Shown here in pieces: positions 22,510 through 34,900 of a stretch of 64,000 nt of DNA (position 1 is its first letter; the number at the start of each line of letters is the position of its first letter). A model generated the notes under the pieces. The model worked only from the letters and a program-made list of their open reading frames with translations, was not told where the DNA came from and did no database searches. This stretch comes from Trichobilharzia regenti (Eukaryota > Platyhelminthes > Trematoda > Strigeidida > Schistosomatidae). Made by a program: the position numbers and the translations under genes. Location of the stretch: NCBI GenBank assembly GCA_944472135.2, contig OX235265.1, positions 40,707,459 to 40,771,458 of the forward strand. Reading direction: 5' to 3'.

Positions 22510-24690
22510 ACAGGTGACTTTCATGTACTGATAGCATTGTCTTGTCAAATAGTACCATTCTCCACACGAAAATATGCTGCTTTGGCATCCTGATGATGCT
22601 ATGCCGAAAAATGCAGCTTCTTCACAAATAAGAATATTTGTATAGACGAGACTACCCTCCAACTATCCTATCTTCCTCATTATAACGATATTTTGACACA
22701 GTCCGATTGAAACACTAATCACTGCAAGCAATATGATGAGAATGTGTCGCAGCCAGATCACATGACGCGGACACCAAAATGTCTTGTCAAAAAGTGATTG
22801 TATCTGTCAATCCAGAAAATGTATAACGCAATTTCATTAAAATTTGTTCACACAAAAATTTGCCAAGCAAAATTCCAACCAGCATGCCGGATTCGTCCGG
22901 ATGACTTCTACACGAGTTACTATACGCTTATGGAATTAAAAAATTATAGATTAAAGTATATAACGAAACTATTTAGTGGCCACTAAACCCCTTCCCGATA
23001 ATGAGTGTGTGAGCAGTTTTTTCTACGACAGAATAATCCCTTCAGTAGAGTATCCTCATTTGTTGCCTGTTGTATGATTCTGCCTTCTACTGACTTCACC
23101 TCAAATGTCACGTTAATTATAAAAAAACATATTCGGCTTCATCGATTGGCCTTTTAAAAAGTAAATTCAAACTTTGCAGAAGTATATGTTTCGGGGATAT
23201 ACAATATCTGAGTCTGAAAATGAAAGAAACCTGTTTTACCTTTCAAAAATAAGATATATGTACACTAATCAGACAGTTAAAGACGGTCATGAGGTTTGGC
23301 TTTGAAGAGTGAATGATATTCGGAGAATTACAGAAAGCAAGTGAGACTATAATATCAGCAGCGGAGACAGGAGTCAATATGACACAGCATCTTTTTCTGT
23401 TCATCGCGTAGTTGGTATTTGAGTGTTCACAACCAGCTGAGGCAGAAAAATCGAAATTAAAAACGTTGAGAATTCTCAGAAATCAGCATGTCACTTGATT
23501 TAGACTTGTGAAGACGTAATAGTGGACATTGAATATTGTGCCATGTTTTGTTTCTCAGTACTTCCGAAGTAGATTAATATGAAGCGCCTACATTGATTAT
23601 TTTAATAATTCCTCTATTTTGTTGTAAATTCACTGCAATGCTCCAAGTTTTGATAACTGTTCTCTGGAATTTAGTAAGCATGACTCGTTGTTAATTGTTG
23701 TTGCTGTATTGTGGATGAGAATAGCATGTTCTTTACACTCAGGTTGTAAATGTCAGCATCAGTTGAGGAAATTGTTGTGCTGACTGGATGTATTTATTTC
23801 CTTTTCTGACTTCATAATGGAATTGATAAAATGAAAGTGAAAGAAACTTCGTGGATTTTGTAACTCCTTCCATACAATGAATACTCGTATCAGAACACAA
23901 TATACTAGTGGTTAAGGCATCATTGCATAATATACAGATTGTAGTTAAAACTTAGGTATCCAAACAGGGTTCACCACAATAACAATGCCTAACGTTAGTA
24001 ATGTTTTCATTAAATTGCCTATGTTATGCCAGGAATATGTTCACCAATGCAATCGCAGAAAACATATCCTGTAATAATTTCGGTTTGCTGTAAAGTTTTC
24101 GAATTCACTTTACACAAATAAAGAGGGAGTGCTAAAAGCCTACGTGTTTTGTTTGAGAGCTTTACTCACGGTTTATTTCAAAGACACATACTGACGTGTC
24201 TGTTTTGACTGTAGTCTTCGAAATTTACTTGATGTGCCAAGGAATTATGTATTTTACAAATAAGGGGTACGACAATACCTCAGCCCTGACATAGCCGGAT
24301 AATTTTACGAATACACAACTTGGTAGAACCGTTTTTTTCAGTATACTGATCATAACTGCTTGTTAGCATGATATTACTTTCTATTCGTAAAGTGGACTTA
24401 GAATTTTGTCTTCTCAAAATACCAGTTTAACACATTATTCAATAAGTATTAGTGGTATGAAGCAAGTTTTGTATAGTTTCGAGACTTCAGTAAGTTTGAA
24501 TTTTTTATTCTAAATGCAGGCTTCAGGAGCTTTGGAAGGAAAGTGAGTCAAATGGTCTTAAAAGAGTAATATTGGGATGCATGTGTTCAATCACAGTTTG
24601 TCGTCTCTGGAAGCTTCAGACAGCTTTTGCATAGGATTGGTGTCATCCATTGCCTTTAAATCACGTCAAAATACAAGTAAAAAAGTTGTC
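22510..24690. other. Unassigned AT-rich region
   Basis: No convincing coding or element. A short GGCAT...ATGCC hairpin lies near 22583-22605. A candidate 3' splice site followed closely by a GTGAGT donor occurs at 24519-24543, but the 23-bp segment between them has no other support. Confidence 0.3.
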
Positions 24691-24871
24691 TGTCTGTCTG
24701 TTTTCGACATAGAACTTTGCACAAATGTGCGGAAGTTCAAGTCGCCACATTCCGTGTAGCACGCGAAGCAAGAGAAGAAAGTACAAGAAAAGCATAATAG
24801 AAACAGTGAGCAGAGGTGTGAGACAAAGGAGTAATAAAGAAATACAAAACAGTTTCATTGAAGATCATAAG

Positions 24872-25705
24872 TCACAGGGAGTGGATGCATCTGCGCCACT
24901 GAGAACGATTTTGAGCCATGTCACCAATTGTTTCCAACCATAGATTTTTACCGTCCCGAGGACCCCAGCCTGGAAGTCTACACCTTCCTACGTGGCTTAG
25001 ACCAACTGTTGTGGATTTCATTGACTGATGCCAAGTTTTTGTTTGACCGCCGCTAGCTTTTTTCCAGCCTGACCCTATATCCGCTAACATTGCTCGTCGA
25101 GGGAGGCGATGGCTTGGCATACGTAACACATGTCCTAACCATCTCAGTCTTTGTAGCTTCACGACTTCGTCGATTGATTTCCCCTGTTTACCTAGAACTC
25201 TACGCCTAACCTCCATGTTGCTCACCTTATTATGCCACTTTACACGGGAAATAGAACGCAGGCACCTATGATCAAAGACAGCTAGTCTTTTCATGTCTTC
25301 CACTCTCAGTGGCCAGGTCTCACAACCATAAAGGAGGACGGAGCGGACTGATGAGCAGTACACCCGCCCTTTGGTCGATAGTCGAACATCTCGTCTACGC
25401 CAGAGTCGGCGTAAACTAACAAATGCGAAACGAGCCCCTTGTATTCGTGCTGAGATTTCGTCAGAGATCAGCCCGTTGGGGCTGATGGTACTTCCCAAAT
25501 AAGTGAAGCGGTCAACGTGCTCTACCACTTCACTTCCTATTTTTAAACTAGGCGTCGATGTAGTCCAGTCCTGTAACATCATCTTGCATTTGGCGGGAGC
25601 GAATCGCATGCCAAACATTCGTAGATTGCGGCTCAAGGTGTTTAGAAGACTCTGCATTTCGTCAGCGTCTTCGCCTAGAAGGACTATATCGTCTGCATAT
25701 TCCAA
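24872..25705 (-). pseudogene. RTE-like reverse transcriptase motif C and C-terminal region, copy 1
   Basis: 277 codons opening with [16 protein letters not shown] (motif C), then [20 protein letters not shown] and VLLYGCETWPL, and a C-terminal part with [19 protein letters not shown] ending at WRRCIHSL. The layout is typical of RTE-clade LINEs. It overlaps the previous frame by about 20 bases because of the frameshift. Confidence 0.8.
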
Positions 25706-27348
25706 GTCAACGAGATTATTCCCGGTAGCAAGTCAATCCCTGAGTCGCTGAAGTCACCTAGGGTTAAGTCCATTAACACATCTATGATGAAGTTGAATAG
25801 AAAAGGAGATAATGGGCATCCTTGACGGACACCACTGGTCGTCATCAGTTCAGATGACAGCTCGCCGTAAGCCCTCACCTGGCTGTATGAGTACGAGTAG
25901 AGTGCCTTAATCAGTGCAATATATTTTCTTGGAATTCCCTTTACAGCCAAGCATCTCCAGAGAACTTCCCGATCGACAGAGTCGAATGCTGCCTTTAGGT
26001 CAAGAAATATAATGACTGTTGGACGCCGGTAGGAATGCCTATGTTCTAGAATCTGTCGGAGGGTGAAGATATGATCAATACACCCTCTTCCTGGTCTAAA
26101 GCCTGCCTGGCTCTCTCGTGTTTGTGCTTCCCGAGCACCACTCAGTCTACGCATGATTATTGAGCCTAAGACTTTAGATACTATATTAGTCAAGCTAATC
26201 CCTCTGTGATTATCACAGGAAGACTTGTCTCCCTTCTTGTATATGGGGATAATCAGTGACTTACACCAACCCGATGGGACTTCTTCTGATTCCCAGACGC
26301 TGCCTAGTACCTCAGTTAATCCGGACAGTAAGCTGTCTCCACCGTACTTAAATACCTCTGGAGTCATTCCATCAGGTCCCGCTGCTTTGCCTAGTTTCAG
26401 ATTGGTGACAGCTTTAGTAACCTCAGTTAGTGACGGAGGACCTGTGTCTATATCCCATTCAGGGAGGTGTTGGATGCTCGGAAGGTTGAGCGTGGCTGTG
26501 GGCAAATTAAACTGCTCCTCATAATGCTCTTTCCAACGATCCAGTCGTCTATCCTGGGAGCTAATTATAGTGCCATTTTTTTCCGAGATTGTCTCACTGA
26601 TGATTTGTCTTCTCCCACCCGTTTCCCTGATGAGTCCAAAGAGTTGCCTGGTGTTGCCTATCCTCGAAGCTTTCTCCATCTCTTTGGCTTTTGTCGCCCA
26701 CCACTGTTCACGGTCCTTGCGGAGACTTTTCGTAAGTTTCCTCTTGTGCAGCTTTCGCTCCTCATTGAATTCGGAGCTCGCCGGAATAAGTCTTCTAGCA
26801 TCTATCAGTTCGGATGAGGCGGTGGAGATCCAGTGGTTTTTACTCACCTTTGGGTTTACCTTATTCACAGCTTTTACAGCTGTATCTATGGCTGCCTGGA
26901 TATTTTTCCAAGCTTCTTCAGGGTGAGCACAGCTGTCGAACACAGATATGTGTTTAGCTAGTTCTTCCTGAAATACGGATTTAGTTTCCTGATCGAGCTG
27001 GGGACGTGATGGTTTTACCGCCAGCTGTTTCCTACGTCCGTTCAGTCGTAAGCACACCCGAGCGCGGACCAGTGCATGGTCGGTATCTACGCACGTGTTC
27101 CAGAAGGAGCGACAATCTCCTACCGACCCACGCCAACGATAGCTTATTGCTATGTGGTCTATTTGTGTCCAGCGTTGGTTTGATGAAGGGGGTCTCCAAG
27201 TCAAACAGTGTCTCTCCTTGTGTTTGAAGTTAGTGCTTACAAGAAACAAATGATTATCAGAGCAGAACTGTAGGAGACGGTCACCGTTGTCGGTTCGCTG
27301 GCACGGAACTCCATAGGTGCCACCGACATCCTTCTCAGATTGACACAA
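25684..27348 (-). pseudogene. RTE-like endonuclease C terminus and reverse transcriptase, copy 1
   Basis: 554 codons. The endonuclease end has WTQIDHIAIS and DTDHALV. The fingers have KLGKAAGPDGMTPEVF and [20 protein letters not shown]. Motif A is IFLDLKAAFDSVDREVLW and motif B is TTSGVRQGCPLSPFLFN. The frame then shifts near 25715 (one base missing after CTACCGGG), so motif C falls in the next segment. All catalytic residues up to motif B are present. Confidence 0.8.
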
Positions 27349-27386
27349 TTTCCCTACTTGAGCGTTAAAGTCACCAGCTAGAACGA

Positions 27387-28010
27387 CTATGTCTGAGCGT
27401 TTAGCCTTTCCACCAAACTAGACAGCTTTTGGTAGAACTCATCCTTCGTTTCATCTGAACTGCAGTCAGTGGGGGCGTAGGCGGAGATTACGAAAAGGCA
27501 TCGGCGAGTAGTGCAGTCCTTCCTCCTTCTTACTGATCCGTTCAGGCGGACAGCACACATTCGGCTATCTACCGGGATCCAGTCAAGCAATGTCTTTTCT
27601 GCCCTAGTACTCAAAGCTATCCCTACGCCAGCTAATCCTCGTGAACTAGCTGTGGCATCTCCTGACACCCTCAAGGTGAATTTTGCAGATTCAACCTGTT
27701 GGCCAGGTGGGGTTAGGTGAATAACCACACTTGGGTCTTGTATGCGTGTTTCTGAAACACAGCATACATCAATGGCTCGTGATGCCAGGGTCTTGGCTAG
27801 TGATGCTTGTTGTCCTATTTGGCAAAGTGTCCTAACATTAAGAGCTCCTATATGAAATTGGTGGCGCGGCTTTAAGAGGCTGTCGGTGGTGGTTTTTTGG
27901 CTTCCATCGTTTTTAGTGGACGCAGAGTGGAGAGGAAGTGGAGAGCTATCAAGTCGAGGAGTTGCATCAGTGGAAGGAAGGCAAGATGATAGAGATGAAG
28001 ATGAAGACAA
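27387..28010 (-). pseudogene. RTE-like endonuclease domain, copy 1
   Basis: 207 codons. A Ser-rich N terminus leads into FHIGALNVRTLCQIGQQ, SETRIQD, GIALS, VDSRMCAVRL and VISAYAPTD, the strand order of an apurinic-type endonuclease. A one-base frameshift near 27412 diverts the end to LVERLNAQT and a stop. The true continuation ([20 protein letters not shown]) lies in the next frame. The start ATG at 28010 is the first in this frame but may not be the native start. Confidence 0.75.
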
Positions 28011-28628
28011 AGATGAGTGAGTAATAGAGAGGTTTCGTGTGCATTTCGGATTGTGAGGGCGATTGTTACTTCCCGGCTGCCCACACCGTGGAAGTTGGTT
28101 GCGTGACCGCAGAGCCCAGGGGACAACTGCTTGAGGCCGGTCACACGCGGCCTGTTTTTGTTCGTTCTTTTTGTTTGGTGTGTCTCAGTAGCAGATTTAT
28201 CACTCCTGCCCTGTGACACGGCAGCAGGAAGCGCGGTCGTTGTTAATCCGGGCCACGGCCGATCCGGCATGAAATTTTGTAATTTTGTATTGGACATGAT
28301 GTTGGATTGGGTAGCTGCTTTTTGTTTAACCGCTATCCAAACAACCTGCCTGGCATGGTAGACCTCAAGAGACATAAGTCTCAGCCAGTATAGCTTGAAT
28401 AGATCATTGCGGTGTTCAAGCCCGACCACCACGTAAAGGCAGCAGCTTTCGGTCAGGTTGACCCTATCATGTCTTTCGAAACGCTGCAAGCAAGCTTCTG
28501 AAGGATACCTAATGTCTAATTTCTCCGTAGCGATTGCCATTTTGTTTGACAGTCGTCTATCTGGTATCTATTCTTTATATACCTTTTAATAGCACATTAT
28601 TACATTTACTCATCTCTCTTCCCTTACA

Positions 28629-28768
28629 GATATCTTATTCCGTAATGGAAACTCCAGTCAGGTCTTTCAAGCTAGCTCATCTCCGTTGTCTTCATTACGT
28701 CAAGCGACTTAGTTTTCTGTTTAGTATATTGCATTGAATATCTGCAAAGATCCAAATAAGCAACACAG
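28629..28768 (+). promoter_or_regulatory. Candidate 5' untranslated exon with a 30-codon upstream ORF
   Basis: A pyrimidine-rich CTCTCTTCCCTTACAG ends at 28629 and could be a cis- or trans-splice acceptor; schistosomes trans-splice a leader onto some mRNAs. An upstream ATG at 28645 opens 30 codons closing at 28737, 31 bp before the Suv4-20 ATG at 28769. If transcribed, this upstream ORF would be expected to lower translation of the main frame. No transcript evidence is available here. Confidence 0.35.
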
Positions 28769-28914
28769 ATGAGTCTTGCTAAGAGGAAAAATGCTATTCC
28801 GAATGTAACGGGAAACCACCAGATGAGTTGGAGGGAACTGGCTGAAGCTGATGATCTCGCTTCTGCCCTCACTGTTGATCCTTATCTTGGCTTTACTACC
28901 CATAAAATGACAGA
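28769..28914 (+). CDS. Suv4-20: Suv4-20 exon 1
   Basis: Encodes residues 1-48 and two bases of codon 49. It contains [16 protein letters not shown] and [12 protein letters not shown], matching the conserved N-terminal block of Suv4-20 that helps form the substrate pocket region. The donor is AGA|GTATGC. The ATG at 28769 is chosen because the frame is open upstream only briefly and this ATG precedes the conserved block. Further untranslated exons upstream cannot be excluded. Confidence 0.85.
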
Positions 28915-31900
28915 GTATGCCTTAAATATTACTATATGTTTACTTACAGTATGAGGTTAAAAATTCCAGAAAGAATCAAAAGGAAGTTTTGTGATATCAT
29001 ATCTGCCTTTCGGAAAAATAAGTGTTACGATACAGCTTTCAACCAGCTGACTGCCGATCCAAACATAGTGAAACGGTCTTGGAGTATTGACCCTCGTTTC
29101 AAGGAACATGTATGTTGTGTCAAACCATCACTTATTTACAGATCAATCGATACTTGTTATTATTTGATGATCGTTCTGGCATTGAAATTCGACCTTGTTG
29201 GCGCTACGCATCAGAAAATCATATGGGAGCCGCAATATATGCCACAAAAGATTGGTAAGCTAATGAAATTTAATTGAATTACTTTTCAGGGCGAAAGGGT
29301 CTCGTATTAGTACTTTGGTGGGATGCATCGCTGAACTCAAGCATCATGAAGAGGCTACATTCCTTAAGCAACACAAAAATGACTTTTCAGTCATGTATTC
29401 TTCTAGAAAAAACTGTTCCCAATTATGGTTAGGTCCTGCAGCTTATGTTAATCATGACTGTCGACCTAACTGTGAGGTAAGTGCATTCGCTTTGTAAACT
29501 CACTACCTAGGGTTATGCTTTCATATTTTCCTACTTTGCATGTCTTTTGTGGCTAAGCAGTTCTAATTATAGTGTTCCTATATGATTTTACCAACTCTTA
29601 GAACATATTCTTCGGACTGGATTTCGCTGTATTTATTTTTTTTTCAATTTTCGATGTTGTTTGAGAAGATAAAGAGCAAAAGCTCAAGTATCAACCTATG
29701 ATTGAAATACTCTTAGAGATTTTATACAGTTCGAAAATACTTATAGTTCACTCGTTGGTTTGAAATTGAATCTGCTTAAAGTGAAGAAAAGAGCAAGGTG
29801 GCATTAATGAACGTTCTCTGTTCAACTTCTCATTTCATTCATATATACTTTATGAAGTTTTTCTTACATGGTAGGCTGGATGTATTGCATAGGATACTGG
29901 TAAGTGGTGTTTGGAAAAAACAACAGATTGAGCGGAGAAATATATTCCTTTTCCAATTATTTCCTCATCATCGGCTCCACACTACATATAGTTTTTACAT
30001 CAACATTTTACCAATCAAATGGTTATTTCAGTTAATCAGATTTAGGTATAGGGGGTGGGTGAAATTGAGAGGTTAACAAGAAGTTATTACACAATCAAGA
30101 CATTCGTAAAATGGTGACTAAGAAGGATAGGATGACTCAGAAGAATTACGTAAAATACATACAAGTTAATAGAATTAGCTAAATTTGTAAAAAAAAATAA
30201 CAAAGTCAAAAGATAGTTTCAAGGGGATGGGAGAAAAAATCGTTTTTAAAGACTTTATGCATATTATGTAGTTGGCCATGTTATAGAAAGGAGTTGTACA
30301 AATATATCTTGCACACATAGATTTAGTTTGTTCAGATGAGTTCCGACTACCTCTGTTGTACGTAAAAGTCGATGAGAGGTTGGGTCATATACGATAAATA
30401 ACTTTAAAAGCTTTGTTAGAGTTGGCTTGATGTTCAGTATCGACGAGATGAACTCATATTGAGCTGCGTATACAGCTTTATTCGGACCTTTGCAAAACCA
30501 AGACGGGAAGTGTTTAGAAATTTGACTGTGAACTTGCCTGGTTGGATGTCTGATGTAACTAGCTCCGCACGGATAGTTAAACTGGTAAATACACATGAAA
30601 GAGGCAAGACAGAGCAGTTTGTATTTATTTCGTGAGCTAACTATTGGTTGGTTAGTGAATATGCAGCATAGCTTAGCTACAATGAAAGACATTTTGAAAA
30701 CCCTCCCCAAAAGTTGTGATAAGATCTCACTATTGACATCACCCGTGAATTGTAATCTTAGGAAGACTGATTTTTTGGGAATAGTGGGAACCTTCTGCTT
30801 TTTACTTTCTGAGTTCATGTGTTTGTTCAAAAGTTTAGTCAGACATCTGTTTCTACTTGGTAGCTGACGAATATTACTGAGTTTTTCGTTCACTGTCTCC
30901 TTTGAACAGATAACTGGCCCGGTAAACAAGACATACAACCAGATTACATTTGTATTGTAGAGGTACGAAGCTCAGGAAGTGAGTATATTGTCCAGTGGAA
31001 GTAGGTTTTCTGTGCAATCGTCTACATATTGTTCCGTCTGTTCGTCTAGTCAGTAGAACGACCAAAAAGGAGATAAAGTCATTTTCTTGTTTAGTTAAGC
31101 TTATGTCAGGAAGTGCTCTTTTGAATTTATCCAATACGTCCTTAGTTTTACCTCTTCAATAACTATAAATGTATCATCGACATATTGGCAACACAAATCA
31201 AGATTATGTATTACCATTCTCTAGTTTTGCCAGGAAAAAATCTGCTTGGATTGGGCCTAGCGGTGATACCATGACAACACCATCTGACTGTTTATACATT
31301 TCTTTATTGAACAAGAAGTTTACGTTCATTGTATACCTTAGAAGAAGTTCCTTCAGGAAAAACAGGAATTCCGTTCTATATATGTTACTTTATCAATTCA
31401 GTACCTGTGTAATCAACTGTTTCCATCAGAGGCACTTTGGTGAATAAGGAAGATATATCCAGTGATATCATGCATTTTCCCCTCACACTTAAATCCTTGA
31501 TTCCTTCTACAAACTCAAAACTATATTTTACGCTATTTTTCACAAGTTTCTTATGCAGTGGCTCTAAGAGTTCTACCGGTCATTTCTCGGTTGAATGGTA
31601 TGGTGAAGTAGATATATCGAGAACCGGTCTAAGTGGCAAGCCGTCTTAGCGGAGCTTTGGTAAATCTTATAACCTAGAGTTTATCGTGCCGACAGGTTTT
31701 AGTGTTTCATAGAAAGCAGGTGAAATATGGCCTTGGTGTTTCAACTCCTCTAATGACTCTGTTAACTGTCTCTCAGTCCTCTCTATTGTATCTTTGTTAG
31801 TTGATAGTTTCTGAAATTTATGTACACCACTTAATAAGGTCTCCATTTTGCCGAAGTAATTAGACCTATCTATTTCAACGACTACTGAGCCTTTGTCAAG

Positions 31901-34900
31901 TCTGGAGATCACTATATTCCCATTTAATTCCGTTTTGTAAAGCCTCCTTATGCCTTTTGGTTGAAATACCGTTTGTATTATCTCTACTATTCATGTATTT
32001 GTAACAATCTACTAAAGTTGCCTTAAATCTGTAAACCGTTTTATCTGATGAAGGCCTTAAGTCTGCAGTCTAAGCATAAAGGTTTCCAAACTGAATTCCG
32101 TAATTAATTTTCACCCTTCTTTCAGAACTTAGATGTCTCGTTGCTAATTGTTTTGACGACTTTTAACCTCTTTAATTCACCCATCCCCTATACCTAAATC
32201 TGATTAACTGAAATAACCATTTGATTGGTAAAATGTTGATGTAAAAACTATATGTAGTGTGGAGCCGATGATGAGGAAATAATTGGAAAAGGAATATATT
32301 TCTTCGCTCAGTCTGTTTTTCCTAATTGCGTAAGTGGTATTAAATGAAGGCAAACGAAGGACATTAAGTGATTGCTGGGTTTTATGACTTTCGGAAGTCA
32401 TTTGTTCTACATACGTTGCATGTTTGTCTAATTGTTTGTGCCTGCATGTTGCCGAAACAAATAGTTTTGTGATCTAGAGAATTAAACGAAATAGTATTTC
32501 ATATGAACTGTGATCAAGATTAGACCGAATAGTTCCAAAATGATTGGGTGCCGAGTGAGAAGTGTTTGTTCATACGAACCAAGTGAAAACTTTCATTGTC
32601 GAATTTCATCCAATTTTAGTGGCAGTAGAAAAAATTTCAACAATACAAAACTAAGTTTTAGATTTTTAATTTCATTTTTTAACCAAATGAGTTAGTTATT
32701 TTCATAGCGTTAACATCAAAGCACGTATTCACCAACTTTACTAATTAGATTTAAAAAGGACTCGCATACATACCAAGCTCAGTTATATTGTACTTACTAC
32801 ACAAGAAAACTGTCCTGAAAATTTTTCATTATCGTGGCATCCTCCCTCTGTCACACAAGGCTGGACTCAAATACATCACCTATCAGTTACTTACGACGTG
32901 AGTACAAACAGAGCTGTCGCTCCTTTTACAACGCTAAACAGAGCACCTTGAGAATTAGTTCGACTGGCCGAAAGCGTCAGCGTCCAACACCAACTATAGT
33001 TGTCCATGGTCGGTTAGTGATGACCCTCCAAACGAGGCGAAGATCCAAGTACTAAAACACTACAAAACACCTGATTCTTTCTAAAAATGTTGGTGAGACT
33101 GTAATTGGGGGACTAACTGAACCATTCGGGAAAGTTTGGTAAAGTGAGAATGCTCCATAAATGTGGAATAAGGCCATTATCGTACACACCTTTGAAATGG
33201 GCTAATGTAACGCATATGACAATCATAGGGTGCTAGTTTTTCACCGTTCGCGTTTAAAATATTGACCGCTGTTTTGTTTCACAGGCCATATAAAATGTGT
33301 GATAAGTTAATTTCACCAGGAGCAGACTGGGTTTCGTTGAGGTCGTGTTCCCACATGAGGTATTAAAACGCTGCCATTCCTATTTCAGTCTAGAAACCGT
33401 TGCATTTCTTGATTTCAGGGCTGCCTTCGGCTCATTTTACGGAAATGCTTTCCGGAACTGTCTGTTAGAGAGTGGCGTTCCGAAAAAGTTTGTTAACACC
33501 CTAGAAGGTCTGTAAAGAAACATCTGGTAGAGTTATCACACACGGCAAGCTATCACCGCTGTTCTCAACCAACAGTGAGTTTAGCTAGGATTGCCCAACT
33601 TCACTATTTCTCTTCGGCTTCGTCATCGTTAACATTCTGGATACAGCTCTGAAAAACGTACGTGGTGGTGCAGATCTGCTTCCGGAAGACCTTTCGACGC
33701 CAAGTATGCAGACGATATCGTCTTACTGTACGATAACGTACAAACTGTAGAAATCGTACTCAGTCAGTCAGCGTTCAGTGTCCGTAAGTGTGCGCTTTGT
33801 GCTTTCTAAGTGCAAGATTGGCCGGAGCCTTTCCCTGCACTCACCCCTCGCAGGTGGAACATCTAAACTTGTCGATAAGTTCGTGAATCTCGTAGTTGTG
33901 TGAGTGTTGTAGGAGATTCAGCCGATCTCTAACCGTATGGCGAAAGCCAGGGTACTACATACCACCTCTGGCTCCATCTGACGTTAGTTTAGCTGTCAAA
34001 ACTCGGACTTATCATACTTCGGTACGTACAGTCGTGCTGTATTTCTGTGAAACCTAGCTTTCCGGAGAATGGCTACCATCATGTGGCGTCATCATATTAG
34101 CAAAACTGTCTGATGTCGTCTGTTTATACATTGCAATTCGTCTTTCACTAAATGTAGTTATCTTAGATTAGTGGCTTTGGTGACGTAGAAATGTGCTGAG
34201 GATATCATCCCAGTGGATTGGGTAGGAGAAGCAGAGGGGTGGTCAGTCTGTGACATCTCTTGGTATCCATATTGTATATGTTGACATACTATGTATAATC
34301 GTAGCAGAGCAAACTCTTCAGAAGAAAAGAAAGAGGAATGAACATAAGGACACTAGTGGAGGTAAGAAAAACTGTAATGTGTAAAGTCATCTTTGAAGTA
34401 ATTATTTTACTTCTTCAGCAATCATTTTCTTTCACGACCTACGTTATAAAACCACTACAAGAAACTTACTGCTCAAGTTAATATCATCTGTTAACTTGGT
34501 AATTGTTAAGCTTTCATTCGACTCATACTTTGTCTAGATAAATGTGTGGGCGTTCGTAAGATGTATCTCAAACTGTAATCCATAAAGATTTGTGATCTCT
34601 TTACGTTGGTCGAGATTGTGTAGTGCTATGATCCATCAAAGCTTTGTCGGCTAGAACATTCGAAGCACTAATACTCTGCTAGGATTGATTGCAGGACAAT
34701 AAATTTAGAACTGGCTGACCGCAGACCTCAGAACAAAATTGAACTTTCGAGTGTAACATAGGTAGAATGCTTCCTAAATATGACCAGCATATCCTGCAGT
34801 GCTTTTATTCTATTGTAAAATGCAAAGAAAGCCGAACATAAAGTATCATACCACTTTTCTGTTTCTAGAATTTCTGATATGGAGTGTAGGTTTCTATAAT

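Larger units (their letters stand above)
20110..22510 (-). mobile_element. Penelope-like element, degraded
   Basis: Read on the minus strand, coding blocks occur in Penelope order. Frames at 21874-21600 give ALKAHKNNDKIVIL, then GSGVVLMDKDD and KTVLNDLLRF. Reverse transcriptase lies at 21354-20782, and the linker plus endonuclease at 20634-20164. The right end (22418-22460) shares a stretch with 10882-10925, which suggests a shared terminal repeat. Many frameshifts and stops are present. Confidence 0.7.
24690..28550 (-). mobile_element. RTE-like LINE, nearly full length, copy 1
   Basis: On the minus strand it runs from a 5' leader (about 28550) through endonuclease (28010-27387), reverse transcriptase (27348-25684) and C-terminal region (25705-24872) to a 3' tail. 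The tail ends in TGTC-type short repeats at about 24688-24702. Only two single-base frameshifts interrupt about 1,045 codons, at about 27412 and 25715, with no other stop. This is the youngest-looking LINE in the window. The C-terminal WLGHVLRMPS and [10 protein letters not shown] style matches schistosome RTE-clade elements such as SR2; the family name is from memory. Confidence 0.85.
29913..32322 (-). mobile_element. Penelope-like element flanked by inverted repeats
   Basis: Two arms, 29913-30076 and 32163-32322, are reverse complements with high similarity (for example CCTCATCATCGGCTCCACAC against its complement). Between them the minus strand carries Penelope coding in order: [18 protein letters not shown] (31912-31667), reverse transcriptase remnants, a thumb/linker (31134-30874) and a GIY-YIG-like end (30938-30264). 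Penelope-like elements are known to carry such pseudo-LTRs in direct or inverted orientation. The element lies antisense to the host gene. Confidence 0.75.

Noticed and set aside
22583..22606. CTGATGA followed by GAAAA, hammerhead-like
   Set aside because: The stem II pairing fails. The sequence instead forms a simple GGCAT/ATGCC hairpin, and no cleavage triplet is placed correctly.
24520..24542. Possible 23-bp micro-exon between a TTCTAAATGCAG acceptor and a GTGAGT donor
   Set aside because: Schistosomes do have micro-exon genes, but there is no neighbouring exon, the size is not a multiple of three, and chance is a sufficient explanation.
27872..28540. A 222-codon minus frame at the RTE 5' end
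   Set aside because: It overlaps the endonuclease in a different frame and has no ORF1-like pattern. It is likely open by chance in the LINE leader.
28534..28737. A 67-codon plus frame just before the Suv4-20 start
   Set aside because: It has no homology I can see. Only its last 30 codons, from the ATG at 28645, are considered, as a possible upstream ORF.
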